Assembly (NCBI RefSeq): GCF_000374025.1
Contig: NZ_KB893172.1
Coordinates: 704,307 to 768,306 of the forward strand
DNA from: Spirosoma panaciterrae DSM 21099
Lineage (GTDB): Bacteria; Bacteroidota; Bacteroidia; Cytophagales; Spirosomataceae
DNA length: 64,000 nt
Reading direction: 5' to 3'
Positions 8,760-16,645 of the stretch are shown here, piece by piece (position 1 is the first letter of the stretch; each line of letters begins with the position of its first letter). A model generated the notes under the pieces. It did not search any database and was not told the DNA's origin. It saw only the letters and a program-made list of their open reading frames with translations. The position numbers and the translations under genes were made by a program.

Positions 8760-8908
8760 CCGCAACCAATAATCACCAGAGTCGTAATACCATCCGTTTC
8801 GATCCTGCTATTGTAACAACCAGCCTGACCATTCATTTGAAACGCGTAAATGGCAACGGCGAGACTAAAACCGTTCCGGCTGCTCTGATGGAAGTTCGAT
8901 GCTATTAG
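8756..8908 (+). pseudogene. C-terminal fragment of an unidentified enzyme (possibly FAD-dependent oxidoreductase)
   Basis: Directly after the symporter remnant a frame of about 50 codons reads NNHQSRNTIRFDPAIVTTSL and ends VPAALMEVRCY before a TAG. The beta-rich sequence with a terminal E-V-R-C-Y resembles the C-terminal beta domain of secreted FAD-dependent oxidoreductase-like enzymes of Bacteroidota. There is no start and no upstream domain, so it is a relic. The family call is tentative. Confidence 0.35.
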
Positions 8909-8913
8909 GGCTG

Positions 8914-8976
8914 AACCGCGAGGGCGCGAAGACGCAAGGGAAAGTTAATTCTTTGCGTCTTCGCGCCCTCGCGGTT
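8914..8976. repeat. perfect 24-bp inverted repeat, GCG-AAG rich
   Basis: Left arm 8914-8937 and right arm 8953-8976 are perfectly complementary over 24 bp with a 15-nt loop. The arm is built of units like GAGGGCGCGAAGACGCAA, a style of interspersed repeat often seen between genes in Bacteroidota. It lies between the plus-strand gene debris and the 3' end of the minus-strand HAD gene, so it may serve as a bidirectional terminator or RNA stabiliser. Confidence 0.8.
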
Positions 8977-8990
8977 TTATCTAACAGACT

Positions 8991-9638
8991 TTAAGTAGAT
9001 GCGCGTTTGCCGCACACAGCGTGGAAAATATCATCGACGGTATGGAATCGTTCGATGTCCGAGTAAGTGTTAAAAATATCGGTTCGCGTAAACCCCCAGG
9101 CTACGGCACCAAAGGCCATGTGTTCCTTGCGGGCGGCTTCCAGGTCCCGAACTTCGTCTCCTATACAAAGTATGTTCTGGGGCGCAATACCACTTTTAGC
9201 TGCCACTTTCCTGAATTGACTGGATTTGCCAAAAACAGCCGTTCCGCACCGATAATAACGGATCAGCGATGCGCTTTCTGTTCCAAGCACACGACGGATA
9301 TTTTCTTCCGAATTGGAACTGACAATGGCTAGCTGAACACCCTGACTGGCAAGTTGCTTTAGCAAATCAGCGATACCTTCGAACAGTTGAATTTGATTGA
9401 TGCTGTCTCCCATCAATCGAATAAACGTACGGGCCACAAAGGGCATTTTCCAGGCTGGCATACCAACGTGTTTCATCATCTGGCGCACGGTAAGACCCCG
9501 GACCTCATCAACCTCTTCAGGGGTAATCCGCTTAAACTGATAGATGTCGGCCAGCGTATTGAACGCCTGCCGAAAGAACGGGAACGAATTGGCCAGTGTG
9601 CCATCGAAATCGAAAATGACTAATTTGAAGTTTGCCAT
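8991..9638 (-). CDS. HAD-superfamily phosphatase, phosphoglycolate phosphatase-like
   Basis: The 215-residue protein has all four HAD motifs. Motif I is DFDGTLANS with nucleophile Asp10 and acid/base Asp12. Motif II is the Ser of VSSNSEEN. Motif III is the Lys in FGKSSQFRKV. Motif IV is CIGDEVRDLEAA. A helical C1-type cap of about 65 residues sits between motifs I and II, as in phosphoglycolate phosphatase and related enzymes. The likely role is hydrolysis of a small cytoplasmic phosphate monoester; the substrate is not evident. It is monocistronic, bordered downstream by the long inverted repeat. Confidence 0.85.
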   Translation of the reverse strand: MANFKLVIFDFDGTLANSFPFFRQAFNTLADIYQFKRITPEEVDEVRGLTVRQMMKHVGMPAWKMPFVARTFIRLMGDSINQIQLFEGIADLLKQLASQGVQLAIVSSNSEENIRRVLGTESASLIRYYRCGTAVFGKSSQFRKVAAKSGIAPQNILCIGDEVRDLEAARKEHMAFGAVAWGFTRTDIFNTYSDIERFHTVDDIFHAVCGKRAST

Positions 9639-9835
9639 GCGGAAACAGGCTGAACAGACTATCTAAACGGTGTCTCACCGATCTGTATGCCCAGTTAAAT
9701 TAGCGCAGAAAAATGGCTCATACAAAAGAGTAGGAGAGATACGGCCTAAGTGATTGTATTGCAGACGAGCGTTCTGAGGTTTCGACAAGTAGGAAACCAG
9801 AACCTGGCTGTTTAACGATTTAATGCCTCCTCGTG

Positions 9836-10813
9836 ATGATTGACTGGATGAACCGACTGCTGCGATTCTTTTTTCTGATCCTTTGGGTAGGCAGGTGTTA
9901 CGGCCAGCAGCATCCGTTCGAGTTGAAAGTCACATCCGACAATGATAACTATTGTCTGAATCTGCACGACGGCTATTATACCAATGGCTTATTCGTCACG
10001 CTTAATTATTTACCTGCTCGGTTCAATGATCGCATCCTTGAAACGAGCAAACTTTCAAAAATAGTTGGTCAGTATCAGGCGGGACAGATGATCTTTACGC
10101 CTGAGTTCGTGACACCGAAAACGACGAAAGATTTGATGGATCGGCCATTTGCCGGGTATTTATTTCTGCAAAAGAGTCTGACATTTTATTATAAAAAGGG
10201 GCATGTACTGAAAACCACACTGGCGGTAGGTACGATTGGGAAGAACTCACTGGCCGAACAAACTCAGATTTTTATCCATAAAACGTTTGGGTTACTGCAT
10301 CCCAAAGGCTGGAACTATCAGATTCACAATGAAGTTGGCGTTAACCTGCAAGGGCAGTACTGGCATGAGTTACTTCGTGCGTCGTGGCGTAAATCCCGAT
10401 TTGATTTGCATAGTCTATCGCAGCTAACGGTTGGCAATACGTTTACTAATGCATCGGCAGGATTCCTGTTTCGAGCCGGGCGTTTTACCCGTCCCGATCA
10501 GTCGTCAGCGTTCGATGCCCGTGTTGGTCGGGAAGGATCGCCTGCGCTTACAGAATTGTATGTGTTTGTGCAGCCTGCTTATCAGTACCAGTTCTATAAC
10601 GCAACCGTACAGGGGGGCTATTTTACCAACGATGCTGGCGCCATTTTATCCCCGCTTCGGCATTGGGGCTATCGGCACGACATTGGGCTTGTGTTTTCGC
10701 CACCCCGCTGGACATTTCAGATCATGTATACCTATAAGCAGCGGGAAGCGGAAACCATGCGGCACAATGAGCAATTCGTTGGTCTGACGACGGCATACCG
10801 ATTTGGTCGATAA
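9836..10813 (+). CDS. LpxR-like lipid A 3'-O-deacylase family outer-membrane protein
   Basis: The product is about 325 residues with a signal peptide (LLRFFFLILWVGRCYGQ) and a predicted 12-strand barrel character. It carries the family hallmark TSDNDNYCLNLHDGYYTNG, corresponding to the NDND...YTNG region of LpxR (DUF2219), and a later WNYQIHNEVGVNLQGQYW that could supply the catalytic His. LpxR enzymes remove the 3'-acyloxyacyl chain of lipid A in the outer leaflet. Start choice: a GTG at 9833 and ATGs at 9836 and 9848 are all in frame. The signal peptide fits any of them. A terminator follows. Confidence 0.75.
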   Translation: MIDWMNRLLRFFFLILWVGRCYGQQHPFELKVTSDNDNYCLNLHDGYYTNGLFVTLNYLPARFNDRILETSKLSKIVGQYQAGQMIFTPEFVTPKTTKDLMDRPFAGYLFLQKSLTFYYKKGHVLKTTLAVGTIGKNSLAEQTQIFIHKTFGLLHPKGWNYQIHNEVGVNLQGQYWHELLRASWRKSRFDLHSLSQLTVGNTFTNASAGFLFRAGRFTRPDQSSAFDARVGREGSPALTELYVFVQPAYQYQFYNATVQGGYFTNDAGAILSPLRHWGYRHDIGLVFSPPRWTFQIMYTYKQREAETMRHNEQFVGLTTAYRFGR

Positions 10814-10833
10814 GGCCAGCCACTCCACTAAAA

Positions 10834-10861
10834 AAAGCAGGCCCTGATCAGAGCCTGCTTT
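10834..10861 (+). terminator. rho-independent-type terminator
   Basis: A 9-bp stem (AAAGCAGGC / GCCTGCTTT) with a 10-nt loop lies 21 nt after the LpxR-like stop codon. Confidence 0.7.
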
Positions 10862-11041
10862 CTAGTTTCAAACCTAACCTAACAAAACATACAACCTGTT
10901 CAGACCGTGCAGGCTACCAGCGTAGCCCGGTGTGGTCAAGCGGAGTAATGCGTGTGTCGTTGCTAGTGTAAACTTATGATCGTAAAACAGAACAGAACGG
11001 GGAACAAATGGTCAAAATACGGGCGTAAAATGACCGACGTT

Positions 11042-14000
11042 CTATTTTTTTAGATTTTCAGTTACTTGATAAGCCCGTACGGCCTGCTGATTGATCCCGA
11101 ATAGCAGCTTGTTTCCGATTGGTAGTACGGATCGTACATCGCCTGTCAGTTGGAAGCCGGATTTTGATTGTGGAACCGCCTGAAAACCACCTTTGCCATC
11201 GCCTGTCAGCAAGAGGCCATAATTAGCATCGGCTCGCCCGAAACGCAGACGCACCTGTGAGGTATTGCCGCAAAGCAGCAGGTCTTTATGCCCATCCTGA
11301 TTGTAGTCCAGGGAGGTAATTGTAAATACAGGCGAAATCTGAGCCGCCAGCGGCAATGGTTTTTCGACCAGTTTTCCGCCAGAAGTGCTGATAAAACAGC
11401 TTGTTTTTAGCTCATTGGCCGTCAGTTTAGGTGCATCGGCCAGCTCTTCCTTCTTGAATACATCCGTCAGTGTGGCGTTGGAGTAGCTTTCGTAGTTGGT
11501 GAATCGGGCACGTAGCATACCTAGCTGGTCGAGGAGTTCGTCGCGGGTGGCGTGGGGGTAGCTTTTGCCTTGCACATACAGGCAGAGAATCGGGTCGATT
11601 TTACCGTTGTTGTCGAAGTCTTTGTAGATCAGTTCGGCAGGTTCGGTATCGCTGGCACGACATTGGGTATTTAAGCCCTGATTGCCTACCAGCAGATCGG
11701 CTCGCCCGTCGCCATTGAGGTCATCGACCAGTAGTTTATTCCACCAGCCCCGGTACTCTTTGTCGAAGTAGGTGTTGGTTTGATCGCTGAACTGATTGCC
11801 GTTCCGACTCAGTACCGTAATCGGCATCCATTCGCCAACGAGCACCAGTTCGGCTTTCCGGTCGGCATTCAGATCGACCCAGGCTGCATCAGTAACCATC
11901 CCGATTGTGGAAAGCATGGGGGCCAGTTGGGCGGTTTGATCGGTAAAATGTCCCGTGCCATCGTTGATAAGCAGGTAACTTTGAGGAGTTTCTGGATAGC
12001 GACCCGGCACTACCCGACCACCGACAAACAAATCGGGTTTGCCGTCGCCGTTGATATCCGTTGCCCGTACACAACTCTTGCTGCTGAGCATGGTAGGCAG
12101 GGCATTCGGACTTTTGGTAAAATTGCCCTTGCCGTCGTTCAGATATAGCCGATCCTGTAGGCGAGGATCACCGGGTAGTACATCGCCATACCCACCCCGG
12201 CACACGTAAAGGTCAGGATGGCCATCAGCGTTGGCATCGAAGAAAAGCGCGTCGGTATCCATGCCCCCTTTATCGGCAGTAAAAGCGGGTTGTGCAGTCT
12301 GCCGAAACGTATTGCCCGCCTGCTGAATGAACAGTGCTCCGGCCTGATTGCCGCTGCCGCCAATAAACACATCTTCCAGCCCATCGCCATTGACATCGGC
12401 TTTGGTCATGCATGGCCCATTGAACGACTGGGCGTTGACCAGCAGAATCTGCCGTTTGAAATCGTTGGTTCGGTTGACGGCATCCGTAAACTGAATGGGC
12501 GAAGCGGTTTCCTGAAAGAGTGGACGGGTAGGCGGATTGACGGGTGAGCCCACTCCGGCATCTTTTTCCTGAAGGGTTAGGATCTGGTCGGCTTTTACGC
12601 CTTTGAGCAGTTGGCTTTTGCCCATTGGCCAGATAATTCGAACCGAGTCGATGGTGGGGTTCGTACCTAAACCTACATGCAGCCGGGGCGACATGCTGGA
12701 CTGATAACCGCGTATGGGCATCTGCTCCACGTATTGCTGGCGACCAGCCTGATAGACAGTTACTTTTGCGCCAATGCCGTGTGTATTAGCTCCGGCCCCG
12801 ACTAGTTTTATAGACAGGTAATGGTGTTTCCGTTCGGCATTGGCTTCGTTCTGGAAAATGAAAGCGGGTTGATTGGTGTTGTTGACGACCAGATCCAGAT
12901 CGCCATCGTTGTCCAGATCGGCATAGGCGGCTCCGGTGCTGTTGGACGTTTGGGTAAGTCCCCAAGCGGCTCCGACATTGGCAAAGGTTACCTCACCCGA
13001 TGAATCACCGCCCCGGTTGCGAAACATATAGTTCGGTACATTTGACGACGGGATTTTGTGAACCAGTTCCAGTACATCTTCACGGCTGAAGTTGGCCGGG
13101 CGGTTCTGCATGAAATCGGTCATGAATTTCAGGAAATCCTGATTGGTGTAGTCGCGTACGTAACCGTTTGTCACATAAAGGTCTTTCCAGCCATCGTTGT
13201 CATAATCGGCCAGTAGGGGCGACCAACTCCAGTCTGTATTCGAAATCCCCGCCAGCTGGCCCGTTTCGGAGAAAAGGGGGATAGGAGATGGGGCAGAGGG
13301 TAGAAGGTTGTTTTTTACGCCATGCCCTTTCACCATCCCCCATTGCCCTTCATTCAGTTGCAGCATATTCCGCATATGCTGGTAGTAAAAACCGGAGGAT
13401 ACAGCGAGGTCGAATTTTTCGTAGTTGTCGGGAGCCATCAACAGTTTTTGCCGACGGTTATCTTCCGGCAACATATCGAGGGTCAGAATATCGGGTAGGG
13501 CGTCGTTGTTGACATCGGCGACATCGTTACCCATCGAGAAGTGGGAGGTATGCCGGATGCTGTTGCTGAGCTGGTTGGTAAAGTACGGTCCGTCGCCACG
13601 GCCGTTGTGGTTGTTGATGTACAGGTAATCAGGAATGGTGTAGTCGTTGGAAATGTAGAGATCGGGCCAGCCATCGCCGTTCAGGTCCGAAACGCCCAGC
13701 CCCAGGCCATAACTGAGCACGGAACTGCTCAGCCCCGATTTTTCGGTAACATCTTCAAAGTGGTTTCCGGCATTCCGCAGGAGCCGAACGCCAATTTCGG
13801 GATTACTTTGTTTCAGCAGAGCGGCCGTAGGGCCAGGGTCGAGTACGGGCAACAGGCGAGGGTTATGGTTCAGCAGAAACAAGTCCAGGTCACCGTCGCG
13901 GTCGTAGTCGAAAAAAGTGCCCTGGGTCGTCTGACCGGGGTGGTCCAGGCCCCATTGCGCAGTTTGTTCCGAAAAGTGTGGTATGCCCTGAGCATCAGGC

Positions 14001-14479
14001 CCTTCATTGATAAACAACTGCGGGATTCGTTTTTGAGGAGGTAAACTGCCCGAATAACATACGAATAAATCGAGCCGACCATCTCCATTGACATCCGCCA
14101 TCGACACGCCCGTTCGCCAGGGACCTTCGCGTCCGGCCACGCCAGCGGCAGCCGTCACATCCGTAAACTTCATCTGACCTTTATTCAGGTACAATTGGTT
14201 GGGCACCATATTACCGCTGAAATAGATGTCGTCCAGCCCATCGCCATTCAGATCGCCCACCGCTACACCGCCCCCATTGTAGAAGTACTCATACATGAGT
14301 ACGTTGGTGTTGAGTCCTTCTGTCAGGTTATTCGCAAACGTAATCCCGGTTTGCTCAGGTGTTAAGGAGGTAAACAGCGGTGGTCCGTCGGAACCAGCGG
14401 TACTCGTTGAATCGGAATGCTGGCAGCCCGTCAGACAAATGATTCCGAACAGGAGTCCTAAAGAAATAGCGGTTTTCAC
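11042..14479 (-). CDS. FG-GAP/VCBS repeat lipoprotein with ASPIC/UnbV domain (CRTAC1-like)
   Basis: The 1145-residue protein begins with a lipoprotein signal whose lipobox is LTGC (Cys19), so it is probably anchored in the outer membrane. At least ten FG-GAP/VCBS blades with calcium-binding DxNxDGxxD loops (for example GDLNGDGLDDIYF, DVNGDGRLDLFV, DLNGDGWPDLYI) run through residues of about 60-500 and 680-1050. An ASPIC/UnbV domain lies at about 560-640 (GIGAKVTVYQAGRQQYVEQ followed by VRIIWPMGKSQ). CRTAC1-like lipoproteins commonly sit beside SusC/SusD pairs in Cytophagales, as here, where the SusD gene is 291 bp upstream on the same strand. The role is probably glycan or protein binding at the surface. 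The start is a GTG at 14479. Confidence 0.85.
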   Translation of the reverse strand: MKTAISLGLLFGIICLTGCQHSDSTSTAGSDGPPLFTSLTPEQTGITFANNLTEGLNTNVLMYEYFYNGGGVAVGDLNGDGLDDIYFSGNMVPNQLYLNKGQMKFTDVTAAAGVAGREGPWRTGVSMADVNGDGRLDLFVCYSGSLPPQKRIPQLFINEGPDAQGIPHFSEQTAQWGLDHPGQTTQGTFFDYDRDGDLDLFLLNHNPRLLPVLDPGPTAALLKQSNPEIGVRLLRNAGNHFEDVTEKSGLSSSVLSYGLGLGVSDLNGDGWPDLYISNDYTIPDYLYINNHNGRGDGPYFTNQLSNSIRHTSHFSMGNDVADVNNDALPDILTLDMLPEDNRRQKLLMAPDNYEKFDLAVSSGFYYQHMRNMLQLNEGQWGMVKGHGVKNNLLPSAPSPIPLFSETGQLAGISNTDWSWSPLLADYDNDGWKDLYVTNGYVRDYTNQDFLKFMTDFMQNRPANFSREDVLELVHKIPSSNVPNYMFRNRGGDSSGEVTFANVGAAWGLTQTSNSTGAAYADLDNDGDLDLVVNNTNQPAFIFQNEANAERKHHYLSIKLVGAGANTHGIGAKVTVYQAGRQQYVEQMPIRGYQSSMSPRLHVGLGTNPTIDSVRIIWPMGKSQLLKGVKADQILTLQEKDAGVGSPVNPPTRPLFQETASPIQFTDAVNRTNDFKRQILLVNAQSFNGPCMTKADVNGDGLEDVFIGGSGNQAGALFIQQAGNTFRQTAQPAFTADKGGMDTDALFFDANADGHPDLYVCRGGYGDVLPGDPRLQDRLYLNDGKGNFTKSPNALPTMLSSKSCVRATDINGDGKPDLFVGGRVVPGRYPETPQSYLLINDGTGHFTDQTAQLAPMLSTIGMVTDAAWVDLNADRKAELVLVGEWMPITVLSRNGNQFSDQTNTYFDKEYRGWWNKLLVDDLNGDGRADLLVGNQGLNTQCRASDTEPAELIYKDFDNNGKIDPILCLYVQGKSYPHATRDELLDQLGMLRARFTNYESYSNATLTDVFKKEELADAPKLTANELKTSCFISTSGGKLVEKPLPLAAQISPVFTITSLDYNQDGHKDLLLCGNTSQVRLRFGRADANYGLLLTGDGKGGFQAVPQSKSGFQLTGDVRSVLPIGNKLLFGINQQAVRAYQVTENLKK

Positions 14480-14614
14480 GTAATGAAGTTTATGAATGGT
14501 CAGGTAAAGTTAAAGGTGGTCAAGGTTAGTCAGAAGCAATCAAACATCGTTTTCGTCGTTTACTACTCCCGACCAATCTTGATAGCTCTTGAGCGCTTTC
14601 ACCCTAAAATAAAT

Positions 14615-14650
14615 GAAAAATGCCAGCACTCGTAAGCGCTGGCATTTTTC
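14615..14650. terminator. hairpin terminator between SusD and the CRTAC1-like gene
   Basis: Perfect 13-bp arms (GAAAAATGCCAGC at 14615-14627 and its complement at 14638-14650) surround a 10-nt loop, with A and T runs on both sides. It lies between SusD and the downstream CRTAC1-like gene, so the latter may have its own promoter or be read through. Confidence 0.6.
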
Positions 14651-14699
14651 ATCTGCACTTGCACAGCCGTTTTTCCAGGAATAGTCAGATAGATAATGA

Positions 14700-14768
14700 T
14701 TGAATGATTGAATTGTTGAATGATTGACAAGTGAACTTATTCAATCATTCAACAATTCAATCATTCAA
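14700..14768. repeat. perfect 28-bp inverted repeat of TTGAATGA-type units
   Basis: Arms 14700-14727 and 14741-14768 are perfectly complementary with a 13-nt loop. Each arm is made of TTGAATGATTGAA-type short units. Similar units appear at about 1675-1690 next to the AraC-type gene end. The repeat lies just past the SusD stop codon, so it may end or stabilise the SusCD transcript. Confidence 0.8.
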
Positions 14769-14770
14769 CA

Positions 14771-16627
14771 TTAATTATACCCCGGATTTTGCACGAGCTT
14801 ATTGTTCCGGTTGATTTCGTCACGGCTGATGGGCAGGAAGTAGATTTTGTCGTTCCACTTCCGGTTCTCTTTACCCGTTCCCAGATCCTGCACGCTGTAC
14901 GTATAATTGTAATTGTCTTTATTATACTTATACGTCGTGACGGTTTTACCCGGTTTCAGTTTACCCGTGATCACAATAATCTTGGCCTGGCTGCCTAATG
15001 CCGTTGGCGCAATCATCCAGCGACGAACGTCGTAGAAACGCTGATCTTCGAAGAGCATTTCGATGTTCCGTTCGTTCTGATAACGAGCTACCAGAGCTGA
15101 GCCTGATTCGGTAATGGCGGGCATCCCCACCCGGAAACGTACCCGGTTGATCCAGGTTTTGGCTTCTGTTTCCTGGCCCAGTGCCAGACAAGCCTCGGCA
15201 TAGTTGAGAACCACTTCCGTGAACCGGATTTGAATCGAAGGAACTTCCTGACGGATGTTCATGTCGACCAGGGTTGGATCGGGGTCCATAAACTTACGGA
15301 TGGCGTAGCCTGTCCAGGTACCATTCCAGTTTTCAATGGTGCTGTTCCGTGTGTCCAGGCCTGCGTAAGGCGTCGTGGTGCCACCGCCCGTTCCGACTTC
15401 GTAGAAGCCCGTCTGAATCTGACCGGCTGGATCGATGCCGGCTCCATCGGGTGTGCGGGGCTTCCATTGTGCACCATCATACAGAATAGATGCGTAGAAC
15501 CGTGGGTCGCGGTTTTCGTAAGGCGCAGCGGCATGGGTTGGGTTTTTCCAGTCGAATTTCGTGCCGTCCATCATTTCATAGCTATCAACCAGTTGCTGGG
15601 TTGGTTCGCTGGATGTCCAGCCGTGATAGCCGTTGGGCATGTTGTTTCGTGGATACCAGGAACCCCAGTCGTCGAACGAAGCACGGATGTAATATTTCAG
15701 GAAAATACCATCGGCTTCACCACCATTCCGCGACAGATACATGTTGATGTAGTTCTGCTGACCTTCAGCAGCCGTAACGGGAGCGGTCAGGTTCAGCTTG
15801 TAGCCATACTGGTTGAGGTCGATTACCGCTTTGGCAGCGTCTTTGGCTTTCTGCCAGCGAGCAGCCCGGTCGCCACTGACATAGCCAAGTAACTCAGGCT
15901 TGTCAAAGCTGGCAATAACCGTTGATTTGGTTTTAGCCGTTGGGATGTCGTGCAGGTCGCTGGCAGCATACATCAATACACGGGCTTTTAGTGCCAGAGC
16001 AGCTCCCTGCGTAGCGCGTCCGGCGGCCAGGGTTTTGCCTTTCAGCAGGATAGACGCCGAATCGAGGTCGCTGACAATCGCGTTAACGCACTCTTCATAC
16101 GTATTTCGGGCAATGCCAAAATCAGCTTCGTTCAGCGTATACGCATTTTTAATAATGGGTACACCCCCATAATACCGCAGGAGCTGGTTGTAAAAATAGC
16201 CACGCAGGAAATACATTTCCCCCTTCATCCGATCAGCAACACCGCTGCTGTTATCGAACTTAGGCTTGTTCAGGTTTGCCAGCGCAATATTAGCTGCCCG
16301 GATGCGCTGATACATAGCGCTCCATTCCATCGTATTTTTTATCGTTCCCAAATTGGAAGGACTTACGTTGGCTTCGTTGACATCCTGCTTGCCGAAGCTG
16401 TACAGGGCGTTGTCGGTCTGGCAGTCGAAACTCATCTGGTCCAGAACGCCATCCCGCAGGCCGTTATAAACGTCGGTAACAAATGCGTCGGCAAGAGCCT
16501 GGTCGGACCAGACGGCGTCACCCGATACCTTATCGAGTGGCTTTGTATTGAGGAAATCCTGATTGCAGGCTGCCAGCGTAACACCTAACAGCAGGCAGAA
16601 GGACAGACATTTAATGATATAGTTCAT
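14771..16627 (-). CDS. SusD/RagB-family outer-membrane glycan-binding lipoprotein
   Basis: From the ATG at 16627 the product is 618 residues with a lipoprotein signal (CLSFCLLLGVTLAAC) and the typical SusD opening NQDFLNTKPLDKVSGDAVW. Conserved family features follow: RGYFYNQLLRYYGGVPII near residue 145, LALKARVLMYAA near 210, and the C-terminal block RFTEVVLNYAEACLALGQ, then WINRVRFRVGMP and ERNIEMLFEDQRFYDVRRW. SusD proteins form the lid of the SusC transporter at the cell surface and capture oligosaccharides. It follows SusC by 18 bp on the same strand, so the two are co-transcribed. The longer form from 16639 would need a TTG start and is less likely. Confidence 0.95.
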   Translation of the reverse strand: MNYIIKCLSFCLLLGVTLAACNQDFLNTKPLDKVSGDAVWSDQALADAFVTDVYNGLRDGVLDQMSFDCQTDNALYSFGKQDVNEANVSPSNLGTIKNTMEWSAMYQRIRAANIALANLNKPKFDNSSGVADRMKGEMYFLRGYFYNQLLRYYGGVPIIKNAYTLNEADFGIARNTYEECVNAIVSDLDSASILLKGKTLAAGRATQGAALALKARVLMYAASDLHDIPTAKTKSTVIASFDKPELLGYVSGDRAARWQKAKDAAKAVIDLNQYGYKLNLTAPVTAAEGQQNYINMYLSRNGGEADGIFLKYYIRASFDDWGSWYPRNNMPNGYHGWTSSEPTQQLVDSYEMMDGTKFDWKNPTHAAAPYENRDPRFYASILYDGAQWKPRTPDGAGIDPAGQIQTGFYEVGTGGGTTTPYAGLDTRNSTIENWNGTWTGYAIRKFMDPDPTLVDMNIRQEVPSIQIRFTEVVLNYAEACLALGQETEAKTWINRVRFRVGMPAITESGSALVARYQNERNIEMLFEDQRFYDVRRWMIAPTALGSQAKIIVITGKLKPGKTVTTYKYNKDNYNYTYSVQDLGTGKENRKWNDKIYFLPISRDEINRNNKLVQNPGYN

Positions 16628-16645
16628 AATGTGGTTCAAATTCGT

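Noticed and set aside
13541..14044. 167-codon plus-strand frame inside the CRTAC1-like gene
   Set aside because: Antisense to FG-GAP repeats, whose codon bias keeps the other strand open.
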